A stretch of 64,000 bases of DNA from Corynebacterium mustelae (GCF_001020985.1 NZ_CP011542.1:310001-374000), one strand, 5' to 3'; positions 27,801 to 36,874 are shown, counted from the first letter of the stretch. Numbers and translations: made by a program. The notes: generated by a model from the sequence alone, not told the origin.

Positions 27801-29390
27801 ATGACCGACAAGCAACTCACCGTTGCGGAATTGCTGGCAAAAGCTGGCAAGGAAGGCGCAAGTAGCAACCAGCGAACGCGCCGCCGCCGTAGCATCGAAG
27901 ACGGCGGCGTTACCGTCGCCGAGCTCACTGGGCGAATCCCGAAAGTGGATGCGAAACCCGCCGAAGCCAAGCACTCTAACCAGCCGCTTGATGCCGAGCC
28001 TGTGACGCCTGCAACCGCATCCGAAGCATCAAAAACCGATGAAGCAGGCTACGACGTTTCCCAACCACATGGAGTTGAACCAACCCCAGAAGTTGCCTCG
28101 GAACCGCAAACACCAGCCCGTAGCACCACTTTTGGTGGGAATACCGCAGCTGACCTGGAACAAACCACCCAGTGGTCCATCATCGACAACGAATCACCTC
28201 AAGATTTCGATGAACCCATTCCGACATCGCAACCAGCGCAGGCAACACCGCCAGCCACTAGCGAAACTCCGGTGCCGAAGCCAACCCTGAAGCCAGTAAT
28301 GAAGCCTGCCATGAAACCAGCGATGGCGGAACCAGTTGCTTCAGAACCCGCAGTAGAGGAACCAGAACAAGAATCGCCAGCGGTTACCTATGTTGTGGTG
28401 GGTGAAGAATCCGAGGCAGAACCAGAAGTCGCCACCACTGGTGTGACCAAACCAGTTCCGAGCAGTGATGAAACCATCGTGTTGTCCGTCGTCAGCGAAG
28501 ACGACCCAGTGCGGTTGACCACCGGTTCATTCCCGGTTGTTACTTCCGAACAATTCTTTGAAGCACCAGTAGCCGACCTGGCAAAGAATCCTACCGTGGT
28601 TTTCCAAGAAGAAACCCCAGCACCATCACCGCTTGACGACGCCGTTGCGCAGGCAATGGAACAAGGACAAGCAGAACTTGATGAGCACGGGTTTGATGAT
28701 CCAGAACTGGACGAACACGAGTTTATCGAACCGGAACTGGGGGAACCCGATGCAACTGAGGACTATCCCAAGACGGAAGTAATGCCAGCGGCAACCGTTC
28801 CTGGCGCTACGCAGCAAAACGACTATGTGGTTGAAGCTGACGATGATACGGAATACTACGACGAAGATTTTGCTGAACCGCACGATGGTCAATACGAAGA
28901 GTATTACGACGACGAATACACCGAGTCTGAGTACAACGAAGCTAACTATGAACCAGAAACGGGATATGAGGAACACTATCTCGATGATGGCTACGTATCG
29001 GAATATACCGACGAATACGTCGAAGAATACGACGATCAAGATACTGTGGCAGAAGATCCGGAAGATCAAAATCCACCAGCAGTGTCAACCCGCGCCGCCG
29101 CCACAATGATCGGCGAGGAAGAGGAACCACTGGAAAAAATGTCGATCATTGCGGTGATCGGCATGGCAATCGCTGGAATCCTCGTTGGCGCGGCGTTGTT
29201 CATTGGCTTCCAGTACCTCTGGGCATCTATGGATAAAAAGATCGTCGCAGCCCTAGGCCTAGCGGTCACTATCGCGCTGGTGACGATCGTCCGCGTCATG
29301 CGGACATCCCGCGACGGGCTTTCAATGGCGTTAACAGGTTTGGTCGGCCTGGTAATGACATTCGGTCCACTCATTATTGTCGGATGGTAG
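27801..29390 (+). CDS. Rv0497-like membrane protein with long acidic low-complexity region
   Basis: 529 residues. The N-terminal 45 residues (QLTVAELLAKAGKEGAS and a basic RTRRRRS-EDGG segment) match the conserved start of the Rv0497-like family. Then comes about 370 residues of Pro/Glu/Thr-rich low complexity, including a short direct repeat KPVMKPAMKPAM and an extremely acidic Tyr/Asp/Glu region (about residues 350-420, for example YYDDEYTESEY). The C-terminal about 90 residues hold three or four membrane helices, starting near MSIIAVIGMAIAGI. The linker is much longer than in mycobacteria as I remember them. The tail is presumably cytoplasmic and the protein membrane-anchored; function unknown. 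It ends at a two-tier hairpin terminator. Confidence 0.75.
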   Translation: MTDKQLTVAELLAKAGKEGASSNQRTRRRRSIEDGGVTVAELTGRIPKVDAKPAEAKHSNQPLDAEPVTPATASEASKTDEAGYDVSQPHGVEPTPEVASEPQTPARSTTFGGNTAADLEQTTQWSIIDNESPQDFDEPIPTSQPAQATPPATSETPVPKPTLKPVMKPAMKPAMAEPVASEPAVEEPEQESPAVTYVVVGEESEAEPEVATTGVTKPVPSSDETIVLSVVSEDDPVRLTTGSFPVVTSEQFFEAPVADLAKNPTVVFQEETPAPSPLDDAVAQAMEQGQAELDEHGFDDPELDEHEFIEPELGEPDATEDYPKTEVMPAATVPGATQQNDYVVEADDDTEYYDEDFAEPHDGQYEEYYDDEYTESEYNEANYEPETGYEEHYLDDGYVSEYTDEYVEEYDDQDTVAEDPEDQNPPAVSTRAAATMIGEEEEPLEKMSIIAVIGMAIAGILVGAALFIGFQYLWASMDKKIVAALGLAVTIALVTIVRVMRTSRDGLSMALTGLVGLVMTFGPLIIVGW

Positions 29391-29408
29391 TCTGACATTT
29401 TTTCACTC

Positions 29409-29475
29409 ACACGCCACTAGCCTTACCTGGCTTTTCCCTTCCCAAGCCTGCCAGGTGCAACGGCTAGTGGCGTGT
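29409..29475 (+). terminator. Two-tier hairpin terminator after the Rv0497-like gene
   Basis: Outer arms ACACGCCACTAGCC (29409-29422) and GGCTAGTGGCGTGT (29462-29475) are perfectly complementary over 14 bases. An inner hairpin ACCTGGC (29425-29431) and GCCAGGT (29450-29456) lies in the loop. A T-rich tract (TTTTGTTTTT) follows. This is a convincing Rho-independent terminator for the ppx operon. Confidence 0.85.
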
Positions 29476-29624
29476 TTTGTTTTTCGTACTTAGCTCAATC
29501 CTGATTCCCGGCACTGCGAACTGAGCTAAGGGTTTTAATGATGCGACGTGATTTTTCCGCAGAATTTCCCCTCACGTCAGGTTTTACATCGCCCTGCCAT
29601 GTAGCAGCCAGTAGGGCATGACCC

Positions 29625-29686
29625 AACTCGACCTTTTCTTCTTCCCAGCCCACGAAACCAACCACCACACCACAAAAGGTCGAGTT
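29625..29686. repeat. Dispersed 62-bp bounded unit
   Basis: The unit runs from AACTCGACCTTTT to AAAAGGTCGAGTT, a perfect 13-base inverted repeat with a 36-base core rich in CCACCACACCAC. It has exactly the same 62-bp length and the same ends as the five units at 2132-2685 and the unit at 42433-42495. Confidence 0.85.
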
Positions 29687-29890
29687 CTTTTTGGAAAACC
29701 CGAATCGCTAATCCATATGTGCTGCATGTTTTCCATGCTCAACCCCCTGTGGCTTGGGTCTTATTGTGCTGCAAATCAGGCACGCAGAACGGCTAGTGGC
29801 GTGATTTTTATTATTGCGATTTGATTAATAGTTGCAGCTGCCGCAGTGTTCGGAGTGCAACCATGCAGTGTTTTTGGCAAGGTTATCCAC

Positions 29891-30697
29891 ATGAGTTCTA
29901 TTGCAGTAATCGGTGGCGGAAAAATCGGCGAGGCGTTGATCGCTGGGCTGATCGCGGGCGGAACCAACCCGAAAAATATTCACGTGACCAATCGATCTGC
30001 GAATCGATCACAGTATCTGCGGGAAAAATACGAAGTGGTCACGTTTGATGAGAACGGTCCAGCCGTCGACGGGGTGGACGTAGTATTCGTCTGTGTTAAG
30101 CCACAAGCCGTGTTGAAAGTTGTGGACGAGATCGCCGAAGTTATAGACAACAACGACGCAACAACAGTTGTGTCCATGGCGGCGGGAATTACCACCGCTG
30201 CTATCGAAGAAGTGCTGGCCGCAGGCTCATCCGTCATTCGGGTTATGCCCAACACCCCCATGTTGGTTGGTAAAGGAATGAGCGCCGTCGCGCCAGGCAG
30301 GTTTGCCAAAGACGAACATGTGGATAAGATCGTCGAATTGCTCGACATGGTTGGTTCGGTATGTGTTGTTTCCGAATCGGATATGGATGCCGTCACTGCA
30401 TTAGCGGGCTCCTCCCCGGCCTATCTATTTCTATTTACAGAAGCAATGATCGACGCAGGAGTGAACCTAGGGTTTACAAGTGAAGCATCCCGCCTCTTGG
30501 CCGTTAATGCCTTCTATGGCGCTGCTGCGATGCTTAAAGAGACTGGCAAACACCCGCAGGCACTACGTGCCGATGTATCCTCCCCAGGCGGTTCCACAAT
30601 CGCCGCAATTCGGGTTTTGGAAGAAGCTGGTATCCGGGCGGCTGTTTACAACGCCACGGAGGCTTGCGCACGCCGTTCCAAGGAATTGGGTTCATAG
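29891..30697 (+). CDS. proC: Pyrroline-5-carboxylate reductase ProC
   Basis: ProC reduces 1-pyrroline-5-carboxylate to proline with NAD(P)H, the last step of proline synthesis. 268 residues. The Rossmann motif AVIGGGKIGEALIAGL is at residues 5-20, VKPQAVLKVVDEI near 76, the conserved RVMPNTPMLVGKGMSA near 118, and the C-terminal signature LKETGKHPQALRADVSSPGG near 215-236, which forms the substrate site. ATG 29891 directly overlaps a TTATCCACA word; an upstream in-frame start at 29846 is less likely because the translation between is not conserved-looking. No obvious Shine-Dalgarno sequence precedes 29891. Confidence 0.95.
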   Translation: MSSIAVIGGGKIGEALIAGLIAGGTNPKNIHVTNRSANRSQYLREKYEVVTFDENGPAVDGVDVVFVCVKPQAVLKVVDEIAEVIDNNDATTVVSMAAGITTAAIEEVLAAGSSVIRVMPNTPMLVGKGMSAVAPGRFAKDEHVDKIVELLDMVGSVCVVSESDMDAVTALAGSSPAYLFLFTEAMIDAGVNLGFTSEASRLLAVNAFYGAAAMLKETGKHPQALRADVSSPGGSTIAAIRVLEEAGIRAAVYNATEACARRSKELGS

Positions 30698-30931
30698 AAC
30701 GCGGCTGAAAACGCCGATTAGTTGACGGCCATTTTCCGGCTTGTGGCTTAAATCACTAACAAATTCATAATTTTTTATACCCCCTTCTCTAAGTCGGAAT
30801 ACTATTCTGTTTCCTGCGCTTTCGTGAAACAACAGGGGTAATTTTCTTTTTCTGAGAGTTATTTTTTGCACACTAGGTCGCACCAGTCACATGTTTCACG
30901 CTAAGCTCAATTCAGCACGTGCGTGATACTA

Positions 30932-30953
30932 CTGCGGGAGGGGAAGCCCGCAG
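30932..30953 (+). promoter_or_regulatory. Short hairpin in the leader of the BldC-like gene
   Basis: CTGCGGG (30932-30938) and CCCGCAG (30947-30953) can pair over an 8-base loop, about 30 bp before ATG 30983. It lacks a T-run, so it is more likely an mRNA leader structure than a terminator. Confidence 0.35.
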
Positions 30954-30982
30954 CGCGCCACCTGCTGAAGGGTTAGATAAAT

Positions 30983-31183
30983 ATGGCTAGAGAAGATAAC
31001 GGAACCTTCTTAACCGTTGCGGAGGTCGCAGAAATCATGCGCGTCTCCAAAATGACCGTGTATCGGTTAGTTCACTCCGGTGAATTGCCGGCGGTACGTG
31101 TGGGACGTAGTTTCCGCGTGCATGAGAAGGCGGTTAACGAATACCTCGACTCCTCTTACTACGAAGTGGGCGAAGTCGGTTAG
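30983..31183 (+). CDS. BldC/excisionase-family helix-turn-helix DNA-binding protein
   Basis: 66 residues, MerR-type winged helix of the excisionase/BldC class. It has FLTVAEVAEIMRVSKMTVYRLVHSGELPAVRVGRSFRVHE, where AEVAEIMRVS and MTVYRLVHSG form the helix-turn-helix and VGRSFRVH the wing. This gene is conserved next to proC across corynebacteria and mycobacteria (Rv0500A region), so despite the excisionase name it is a chromosomal regulator, not a phage gene. A possible Shine-Dalgarno GAAGGG lies 12 bases upstream. A terminator follows at 31214-31282. Confidence 0.88.
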   Translation: MAREDNGTFLTVAEVAEIMRVSKMTVYRLVHSGELPAVRVGRSFRVHEKAVNEYLDSSYYEVGEVG

Positions 31184-31543
31184 GTATCACCGTTTACCTC
31201 TGTTTAACCGGTTAACAGCACCTTCGTCGTGCGCTCCTTACTTGCCAAAGGAGTTGATGGCGATGGTGCTGTTTTCTTTTTGGGGCCTAAGTGGCAGAAG
31301 TTGGGGTATGTTTTGTTCCCGGCAACCACGCTCGGTATGATTAGACCCATTCGTGTCAGCACCACGCCCATGCACGGCTAGTTTGCTACGTTTTGTGGCG
31401 GCTGCTTCGCGGGCGAAAGTGCACTTCGACTGCGTGGTGGGCAACAACTTTGGAAGTTGCCTGTTATAAGTTCAAGTCCGTGTGGGCGGCTGACAGGGAA
31501 GAAGTACGTACATCTTTCAATTAGGTAAGCGAGGGAAACCGGT
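31184..31543. other. Intergenic region between the BldC-like gene and bS22
   Basis: A 360-bp spacer. It has a 12-bp perfect palindrome TTAACCGGTTAA (31204-31215), the terminator at 31214-31282, and then the promoter region of the bS22 gene. I see no other gene; a stretch near 31470 resembles a tRNA T-loop by sequence but cannot fold as a tRNA. Confidence 0.4.
31214..31282 (+). terminator. Terminator after the BldC-like gene
   Basis: Arms AACAGCACC (31214-31222) and GGTGCTGTT (31265-31273), with an inner CTCCTT/AAGGAG pairing, then TTTCTTTTT. The right arm and T-run are typical of a Rho-independent terminator. Confidence 0.75.
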
Positions 31544-31645
31544 ATGGGTTCTGTCATTAAGAAGCGCCGTAAGCGCATGTCCAAGAAAAAGCACCGCAAA
31601 CTGCTGCGCCGCACCCGAGTTCAGCGTCGTAAACTCGGCAAATAA
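31544..31645 (+). CDS. Small ribosomal protein bS22 (AURKAIP1/COX24-domain peptide)
   Basis: A 33-codon gene encoding an extremely basic peptide that starts [19 protein letters not shown] and ends in RRKLGK. It is identical or nearly identical to the actinobacterial peptide found as protein bS22 in the mycobacterial small ribosomal subunit, and it lies at the same chromosomal position as Rv0500B. The Shine-Dalgarno GAGGGAAA is 11 bases upstream, and a strong terminator follows 11 bases after the stop. It is too short for usual gene-finding thresholds and is easily missed. Confidence 0.93.
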
Positions 31646-31656
31646 TAGCTTTTATG

Positions 31657-31710
31657 ACAACCGCCACCCTCACTCAACACCATTGCGTAAGAGGGTGGCG
31701 GTTGTTGTAT
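31657..31710 (+). terminator. Terminator after the bS22 gene
   Basis: Perfect 15-base arms ACAACCGCCACCCTC (31657-31671) and GAGGGTGGCGGTTGT (31691-31705) around a 19-base loop. The U-tract is short (TGTATGTTT), but the stem is very stable. Confidence 0.85.
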
Positions 31711-31916
31711 GTTTAGGATTTTTCTATCGCTAAAAAGATGTTTTGGTGTTTTACGAGGGACAAGTCCTACCTGGTTTCCGGGCGTGGTTAGCTGAGAAGT
31801 ACCTAGCCACGCTTTTGATTGTGTTATTGGCTGCAATATTGCCAAAAGCTTTCCTTCGTCATTTCCTGTTGATCTATTCTAGGAGCAAGTTTTATGACAG
31901 AGGGTAAAGGTAAAAA

Positions 31917-32699
31917 ATGGTCACACGAGTAGGAGTTTACTTCGATGGGTTCAATGTCTACTACGGAGGGAGAAACTTATTTAAAGATAGTCCACTCCAG
32001 TGGAAGTGGTACTCGCCTCGTGGTTTAGCAGAATACGTAGTCGATTTTGTTCGAAAGGCTCCGTTTTATTCCAGTGCCCAACGGATTGGGGAAGTTTGGG
32101 ATTCCATAGAGTTGGAAAGGATAGTCTTTTGTTCTGCTCGCATTTCTGAAGATCGTGATCGTCAAGCAATGCTTGACCAGCTCCAGTTTTTCAATGCTAT
32201 TCAACATGGTGGCTACGTTGACGATTTAGTGTTAGGGCACTATGTTAGCCGGGTTAAATACGCCCCTTTGGCGCGCTTCGGTGCAAACAAGCGGCCAGAG
32301 ATATATCACCCTGAGTGGCCGATAATGGTTCAGGATACGACAGGTAAATACCAAAATGATGCCGTCTATCTCGTTTCGTATTTTCATAATGAGGAAAAAG
32401 GTAGTGATGTGAATGTTGCCACGCATCTCATGCATGATGCATACGAAAGTAGGATAGACGCTGCTATCATATTTTCTAACGATTCCGATTTATCTCTCCC
32501 AATTTCATTTGTTCGCTCGAAAATTCCAGTCGGGATCGTGAATCCCCAAGGGGGAACTCCACATAGGTCTTTAATCGAGAAAGCTTCGACGGAAAACGGA
32601 GACTGGCATTGTTATTTAAACCAAAATGCGTTTGTTCAATCTCAAATGCCTCCCAGTGTGGGGAAGAGTAAAATACCTAATGCTTGGAAAGGGATTTGA
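31917..32699 (+). CDS. NYN-domain (PIN-like) putative nuclease
   Basis: 260 residues with the LabA/NYN layout: VGVYFDGFNVYYGG (acidic D and N at about residues 9 and 12), RIVFCSAR near 64, KGSDVNVATHLMHDAY near 161, and IFSNDSDLSLPISFVRS near 183. The conserved acidic residues form the metal site of PIN-fold nucleases. It is more AT-rich than its neighbours and interrupts the conserved bS22-to-serB order, so I infer acquisition. Such stand-alone NYN proteins also occur in defence neighbourhoods, but no partner gene is adjacent. It has its own promoter region and a downstream terminator. Confidence 0.82.
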   Translation: MVTRVGVYFDGFNVYYGGRNLFKDSPLQWKWYSPRGLAEYVVDFVRKAPFYSSAQRIGEVWDSIELERIVFCSARISEDRDRQAMLDQLQFFNAIQHGGYVDDLVLGHYVSRVKYAPLARFGANKRPEIYHPEWPIMVQDTTGKYQNDAVYLVSYFHNEEKGSDVNVATHLMHDAYESRIDAAIIFSNDSDLSLPISFVRSKIPVGIVNPQGGTPHRSLIEKASTENGDWHCYLNQNAFVQSQMPPSVGKSKIPNAWKGI

Positions 32700-32739
32700 C
32701 CTATCTCGATGTATACAGTAGAGTTTTTTCCATAATTCC

Positions 32740-32767
32740 CCCGTCCTCTTCGGAGGCGGGTTTTTTA
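32740..32767 (+). terminator. Terminator after the NYN-domain gene
   Basis: CCCG-T-CCTC pairs with GAGG-CGGG (32740-32760) around TTCG with one bulged T, followed by TTTTTTATTTT. A classical Rho-independent terminator. Confidence 0.88.
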
Positions 32768-32821
32768 TTTTAATACCATCACTAAATGTGGTAATTCAGC
32801 CGTTATACCCAAACCTACCCG

Positions 32822-33865
32822 TTACGCTGACTCGTTGGGGGAGCGTCGAAAAGCTTTCCAGCTAAACACAGCAGTGGCCAGTGCTGGAACTCCGAACGTG
32901 CGGATTGCTTTGCGCAGGCTGCGGTAGTCGTGGATTTCCCAGCCCCGGCGTTTGGCCTCTTTGCTCAGCTGCCGATCCGGGTTAATGGCAACAGCGGTGC
33001 CGACCATGGACAGCATTGGGGTGTCATTGATGGAATCTGAGTAGGCGGTGCAGCGGGAAAGGTCGAGTTTTTCCATCGTCGCTAAGGCGGCGACCGCGTG
33101 GCGTTTACCGGGGCCGTGCAGGATGTCGCCCACCAAGCGGCCGGTAAATAGCCCGTCTTTGACCTCAGCGACGGTTCCAAGGGCACCGGTGAAGCCGAGC
33201 CGTTTCGCCAGGATCTGGCCGAGTTGGACTGGGGTGGCGGACACGAGCCAAACTTGGTCGCCCGCCGCGATGTGTTTGTCGGCCAGTTGCTTGGTGCCGG
33301 GCCAGAGTTTATCGCGCATGTGGGTATCGACGATCTCTTCACACAGGTCGACGAGTTCGGCAACGCTGCGGCCTTTGATGAATTCCAGGGCTTGTTCCCG
33401 GCCCTCGGCGACATCTTCGGCGTTTTCCGCGCCGGTGACCCGGAATTTTAGTTGCTTCCAGGCGACTGGGATGATGTCGCCGAGTGAAATGTAGCGACGC
33501 CTAGCTAATCCCAGTGCGAAAACGATAAGCGAGGATCCCTGAATTAATGTGTTATCCACATCGAAAAAAGCGGCGGCACCAGATCCGGGAATATCCGATG
33601 TGGGAATGTGGAGATGGGTCGAATCGGCGGCCTCATAGGAACCGGAGACGGAATCAAGCCCAGAGGTGAAATCTTTGAGATCGAGGCCGAAAAGCTCACT
33701 GGCGGCCATGGCGGCGGCAGCTTCACCGGCTTTCTGCTGGGTGCTGTCGTCGATGGGCGGTAGGGCGCGCTCTTCGAAGAATCGTCGTAGGTTTCCTCGG
33801 GTGCTGCTCCAGCTCGCCAGGAAGTCCTCTGGCCGTTCATGCCAGGTGGGTTCACGTTCAGACAC
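32822..33865 (-). CDS. HAD-IB family hydrolase (SerB1-like phosphatase)
   Basis: 347 residues. The HAD motif I is [15 protein letters not shown] near residue 99, motif II is [12 protein letters not shown] near 205, and motif III/IV is [17 protein letters not shown] near 290, all with the catalytic aspartates in place. It belongs to the HAD-IB/PSPase-like subfamily, matching Rv0505c (called SerB1) by position and architecture, although true phosphoserine activity is not assured; some relatives are lysophosphatidic acid or other phosphatases. The N-terminal about 95 residues are variable. It lies alone, transcribed against the hem operon, with a TTATCCACA word at 33552-33560 inside the gene. 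Confidence 0.88.
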   Translation of the reverse strand: MSEREPTWHERPEDFLASWSSTRGNLRRFFEERALPPIDDSTQQKAGEAAAAMAASELFGLDLKDFTSGLDSVSGSYEAADSTHLHIPTSDIPGSGAAAFFDVDNTLIQGSSLIVFALGLARRRYISLGDIIPVAWKQLKFRVTGAENAEDVAEGREQALEFIKGRSVAELVDLCEEIVDTHMRDKLWPGTKQLADKHIAAGDQVWLVSATPVQLGQILAKRLGFTGALGTVAEVKDGLFTGRLVGDILHGPGKRHAVAALATMEKLDLSRCTAYSDSINDTPMLSMVGTAVAINPDRQLSKEAKRRGWEIHDYRSLRKAIRTFGVPALATAVFSWKAFRRSPNESA

Positions 33866-34129
33866 GTTGACGACGAAACCTTTCTCATAATGCGCGGATA
33901 ATGACTAGCGGTTAACGTTCCTGCGGCACGGGTGAAACGTGTTGTGCGTTAGGGCAGGTGACTTGAAACCGGTAGCCTTTATTCATGGTAGTCCGTGATT
34001 CTAGTCGGTGCTTTAGCGGGCGGGCTACCATTGCTTAGGTCGTGTCAGAAGCGGCGGCTCACGTGGCATTACGGCGATTTTGGTTATGAGGAACAGCCCT
34101 GACGTGATTGCTGAACGAAGGAGGATGAT

Positions 34130-34366
34130 GTGGCGGAAATAGTAGAACTCATGGTGCGAAAAACCTGTGGTTCTTGTGATCGGGTGCGGGAGCAGATTAA
34201 AGACGTGATCGCCCAAGCGGGGGTGGAATTTCGGGTATGTGATGTAGAAGACGACCCGCAATTGCAGGTGGAATTTGGCGACCGAGTGCCCGTGGTAGTG
34301 ATTGATGGGGAAGAATTCGCATGTTGGGAGGTTGATAACGCCGAGTTAGCCAATGCTTTGTTGTGA
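34130..34366 (+). CDS. Glutaredoxin-like protein
   Basis: 78 residues, thioredoxin fold of the DUF836/glutaredoxin-like class. The redox motif is CGSC in VRKTCGSCDRVRE (about residue 13), the cis-proline loop is DRVPVVVIDGEEF near 51. It begins with GTG 34130 after GGAGGAT. The same gene precedes hemA in other corynebacteria and mycobacteria (Rv0508), so it is a conserved neighbour of heme synthesis. It may serve as a thiol-disulfide partner of a heme enzyme, but this is inferred from position only. Confidence 0.88.
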   Translation: MAEIVELMVRKTCGSCDRVREQIKDVIAQAGVEFRVCDVEDDPQLQVEFGDRVPVVVIDGEEFACWEVDNAELANALL

Positions 34367-34561
34367 ACTCACCTACCCCCGGCTACGGTGATATGAATCA
34401 GAGTAACGTCCAATTTTCAACCAAAAGTTTGAGGCTGGGCTGTTAGTCTTCAATCAGATACCTGGATATGGGTGGAATGTAGTGATCCAACATGAGGTCT
34501 TAGATCACTGTCGGTTGGGTGTTGACCGGCGGTTTTCAAGGCGGAAAGCGGTGAAAACGGC

Positions 34562-35956
34562 GTGAGTGTTTTGGTAGTGGGTATGTCCCACCGCTCAGCA
34601 CCAGTGGCACTGCTGGAGAAGCTGAGCATGGATGGGGATGCAAAGACCCACACAGCGGCCGAGTTGATCGATCGGCCATCGCTTTCTGAGGCGATGATTG
34701 TGTCTACCTGCAATCGTTTTGAGGTGTATTGCACCACCTCAAGTTTCCACACCGGGGTCTCGGATGTGGTGGATGTTTTGCATCGCAAGAGTGGGGTTTC
34801 GGTAGAAACTTTACGTGGCTGCTTGTATGTGCGCTACGCGGATGCCGCAGCGGAACACTTGATGGTGGTGTCCGCAGGCATGGATTCGATGGTGGTGGGG
34901 GAGCAACAAATTATTGGGCAGGTACGTACTGCTTATCAACAGGCAACAGACGCGGGTACGGTAGGTCCGAAACTGCACAGCCTAGTGCAAGCGGCGTTGC
35001 ACACCGGCAAGCGGGTACACACAGAAACCGATATTGATACCGCAGGGGCATCAATGGTGTCGTTCGCTTTCGAAGAGGCGATTGCTCAGTTAGGCCCCGT
35101 CGATATACACCAACCATTTGCAGGCCGTACCGCACTTGTTTTAGGCGCCGGCGCGATGGCATCGCTTGCAGCGACGCAATTAGGCCGTCTAGGCATTGAC
35201 GAGTTGGTGGTCGCCAACCGTACCCGTGAGCGCGCGGAGCGCTTGGCGGCGCATGCCCGTGAGGCTGGGGTTGCGGCTCGGGTGGTGGATTTTGCTGACC
35301 GGCGGTTAGCGCTGGCTGAAGTTGATATTGCGGTTTCTGCAACCGGGGCCCAGAATTTCACTATCACCCGTACTGATATTCCTTCAGGGCACCCACTGAT
35401 GTTGATTGACCTGTCGATGCCGCGCGATATCGATGATGCTGTAACGGAGGGGACTATGGCCACTTTGGTAAATATTGAACGACTCCACGCTATTCAGCGC
35501 GAAGATCAAGGCGGTGATGGGGCAGCGTTGCGGATCGTTGCCGAAGAGCTGGCTGACTACAGCTCCGCCCAACGGGTTAAAGATGTTGCTCCTGCGGTAA
35601 CTGCGTTACGACGTCACGCCGCTGAATTGATTGACACAGAGCTTTTACGACTGCAAGGCCGCACCCCCGACATGGCCGATGCGGAGTTCGCAGAGGTGGC
35701 AAACACCGTGCGTAGGGTGGTGGATAAGCTGCTGCATCAGCCAACCGTGCGGGTGAAAAAACTGGCGGCCGAATCTGGTGTTGTTAGCTATGAATCTGCG
35801 CTACAAGAGTTGTTCGGTTTAACTGGTGAAAGCCAGTCGGTTCGCGTGGAACTTAGCGAGCTGCCAGACGCAGCGACCCTGACCACAGAAACCGCGACGG
35901 CTGCCAATACCAGCATTGAGACCCTGCGGCCGCAGCACCAAACCCAAGGAGTATAG
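34562..35956 (+). CDS. hemA: Glutamyl-tRNA reductase HemA
   Basis: HemA reduces Glu-tRNA(Glu) to glutamate-1-semialdehyde with NADPH, the first committed step of the C5 heme pathway. 464 residues, GTG start at 34562. The catalytic cysteine is in MIVSTCNRFEVY near residue 50. GMDSMVVGEQQIIGQV lies near 109, the NADPH-binding loop LVLGAGAMASLAATQLG near 193, VANRTRERAERLA near 218. The C-terminal helical dimerisation domain (about 325-425) contains LRRHAAELIDTELLRL. It is the first gene of the hemACDB series, six bases before hemC. Confidence 0.96.
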   Translation: MSVLVVGMSHRSAPVALLEKLSMDGDAKTHTAAELIDRPSLSEAMIVSTCNRFEVYCTTSSFHTGVSDVVDVLHRKSGVSVETLRGCLYVRYADAAAEHLMVVSAGMDSMVVGEQQIIGQVRTAYQQATDAGTVGPKLHSLVQAALHTGKRVHTETDIDTAGASMVSFAFEEAIAQLGPVDIHQPFAGRTALVLGAGAMASLAATQLGRLGIDELVVANRTRERAERLAAHAREAGVAARVVDFADRRLALAEVDIAVSATGAQNFTITRTDIPSGHPLMLIDLSMPRDIDDAVTEGTMATLVNIERLHAIQREDQGGDGAALRIVAEELADYSSAQRVKDVAPAVTALRRHAAELIDTELLRLQGRTPDMADAEFAEVANTVRRVVDKLLHQPTVRVKKLAAESGVVSYESALQELFGLTGESQSVRVELSELPDAATLTTETATAANTSIETLRPQHQTQGV

Positions 35957-35962
35957 TGCCCC

Positions 35963-36856
35963 ATGTCTGAACTTGTCATTGGCACCCGCGGTAGTTTACT
36001 GGCCACTACTCAGTCTGGGCATGTGCGAGACGCCCTTGCCGCACATGGTTATGCCGCACAGCTACATACCGTTACCACGGTGGGTGATGTGAATATGGCT
36101 CCGGTGGATCGCATTGGGGTGGGAGTGTTTACCCAAGCACTGCGGGACGCACTTTTTAGCGGCGAATGTGACATAGCAGTGCACTCGTTCAAAGATCTTC
36201 CGACCGCAGCAGACCCACGCTTTACACTCATTGTGCCGCCACGTGCGGATATGCGTGATTGCCTTATAGCCCGTGACGGATTGACCTTGGCACAGTTGCC
36301 ACCCGGCGCGGTTATTGGAACGGGTGCGCCGCGCCGTATAGCGCAGCTTAAGGCGTTGCGGCCCGATATCGTTACTCGCCCGCTTCGAGGGAATATTGAT
36401 ACCCGCATGGCAAAAGTTTTATCTGGTGAGTTGGATGCGGTGGTGTTAGCCTATGCGGGGCTTACGCGGGTAGGGCGGGAAAGTGCTGCCACGGAAGTTT
36501 TTGATCCAGCTGTGTTTTATCCCGCACCGGCGCAGGGGGCGCTGGCGGTGGAATGCCGGGCTGATGATTTGGCAGCCTATGCTGCTATATCCTCGATTGC
36601 TGACGGGCAAGCGTTTGCCTGTGCGACGGCAGAACGGGTGGTTCTTAATCGTCTGGAAGCTGGGTGCAGTGCCCCTGTCGCTGCCTTTTCGACGATTCAG
36701 GACGGCCAGTTGGAAGTCACTGGCGCGGTGGTTTCGTTGGATGGACAGGTGGTGTTGACTGCCACGCACACTGGGCTGCCTGCACAATCAACCGCTGTTG
36801 GTGAGGCGGTGGCGCAAGAATTAATGGAGCAAGGTGCAGCAGCCGTTTTGGGTTGA
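35963..36856 (+). CDS. hemC: Hydroxymethylbilane synthase HemC
   Basis: HemC (porphobilinogen deaminase) polymerises four porphobilinogen units to hydroxymethylbilane. 297 residues. The N-terminal [16 protein letters not shown] is typical, [16 protein letters not shown] and [10 protein letters not shown] (about 80) contain active-site residues, [17 protein letters not shown] lies near 120, and the dipyrromethane-cofactor cysteine is in [12 protein letters not shown] near 235. Coding ends 18 bases before hemD. Sequence and order match other corynebacteria. Confidence 0.96.
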   Translation: MSELVIGTRGSLLATTQSGHVRDALAAHGYAAQLHTVTTVGDVNMAPVDRIGVGVFTQALRDALFSGECDIAVHSFKDLPTAADPRFTLIVPPRADMRDCLIARDGLTLAQLPPGAVIGTGAPRRIAQLKALRPDIVTRPLRGNIDTRMAKVLSGELDAVVLAYAGLTRVGRESAATEVFDPAVFYPAPAQGALAVECRADDLAAYAAISSIADGQAFACATAERVVLNRLEAGCSAPVAAFSTIQDGQLEVTGAVVSLDGQVVLTATHTGLPAQSTAVGEAVAQELMEQGAAAVLG

Positions 36857-36874
36857 AAGCGGGTTGGATAGCGG

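Larger units (their letters stand above)
29391..29890. other. Intergenic region with terminator and dispersed 62-bp unit
   Basis: About 500 bp. It contains the terminator at 29409-29475, a second copy of its right arm (GGCTAGTGGCGTG at 29791-29803), a CCCTCACGTCAGGTTTTACATC block near 29571, and a 62-bp bounded unit at 29625-29686. The CACGTCAGGTTT block and the unit recur together near 42370-42495. A TTATCCACA word overlaps the proC start. Confidence 0.6.

Noticed and set aside
28626..29069. A 147-codon minus-strand frame rich in Phe/Val/Ile that looks like a membrane protein
   Set aside because: It lies antisense to the acidic Tyr/Asp/Glu region of the Rv0497-like gene; the hydrophobic residues are the complement of GAA/GAC/TAC-rich codons.
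30891..30900. A parS site, from TGTTTCACG and GTGAAAC half-sites near 30891 and 33931
   Set aside because: Only half of the palindrome TGTTTCACGTGAAACA is present at each place, so these are not parS sites.
31440..31500. A tRNA gene, from a GTTCAAGTC-like T-loop word near 31470
   Set aside because: The flanking bases cannot form the T-stem, acceptor stem or anticodon arm.
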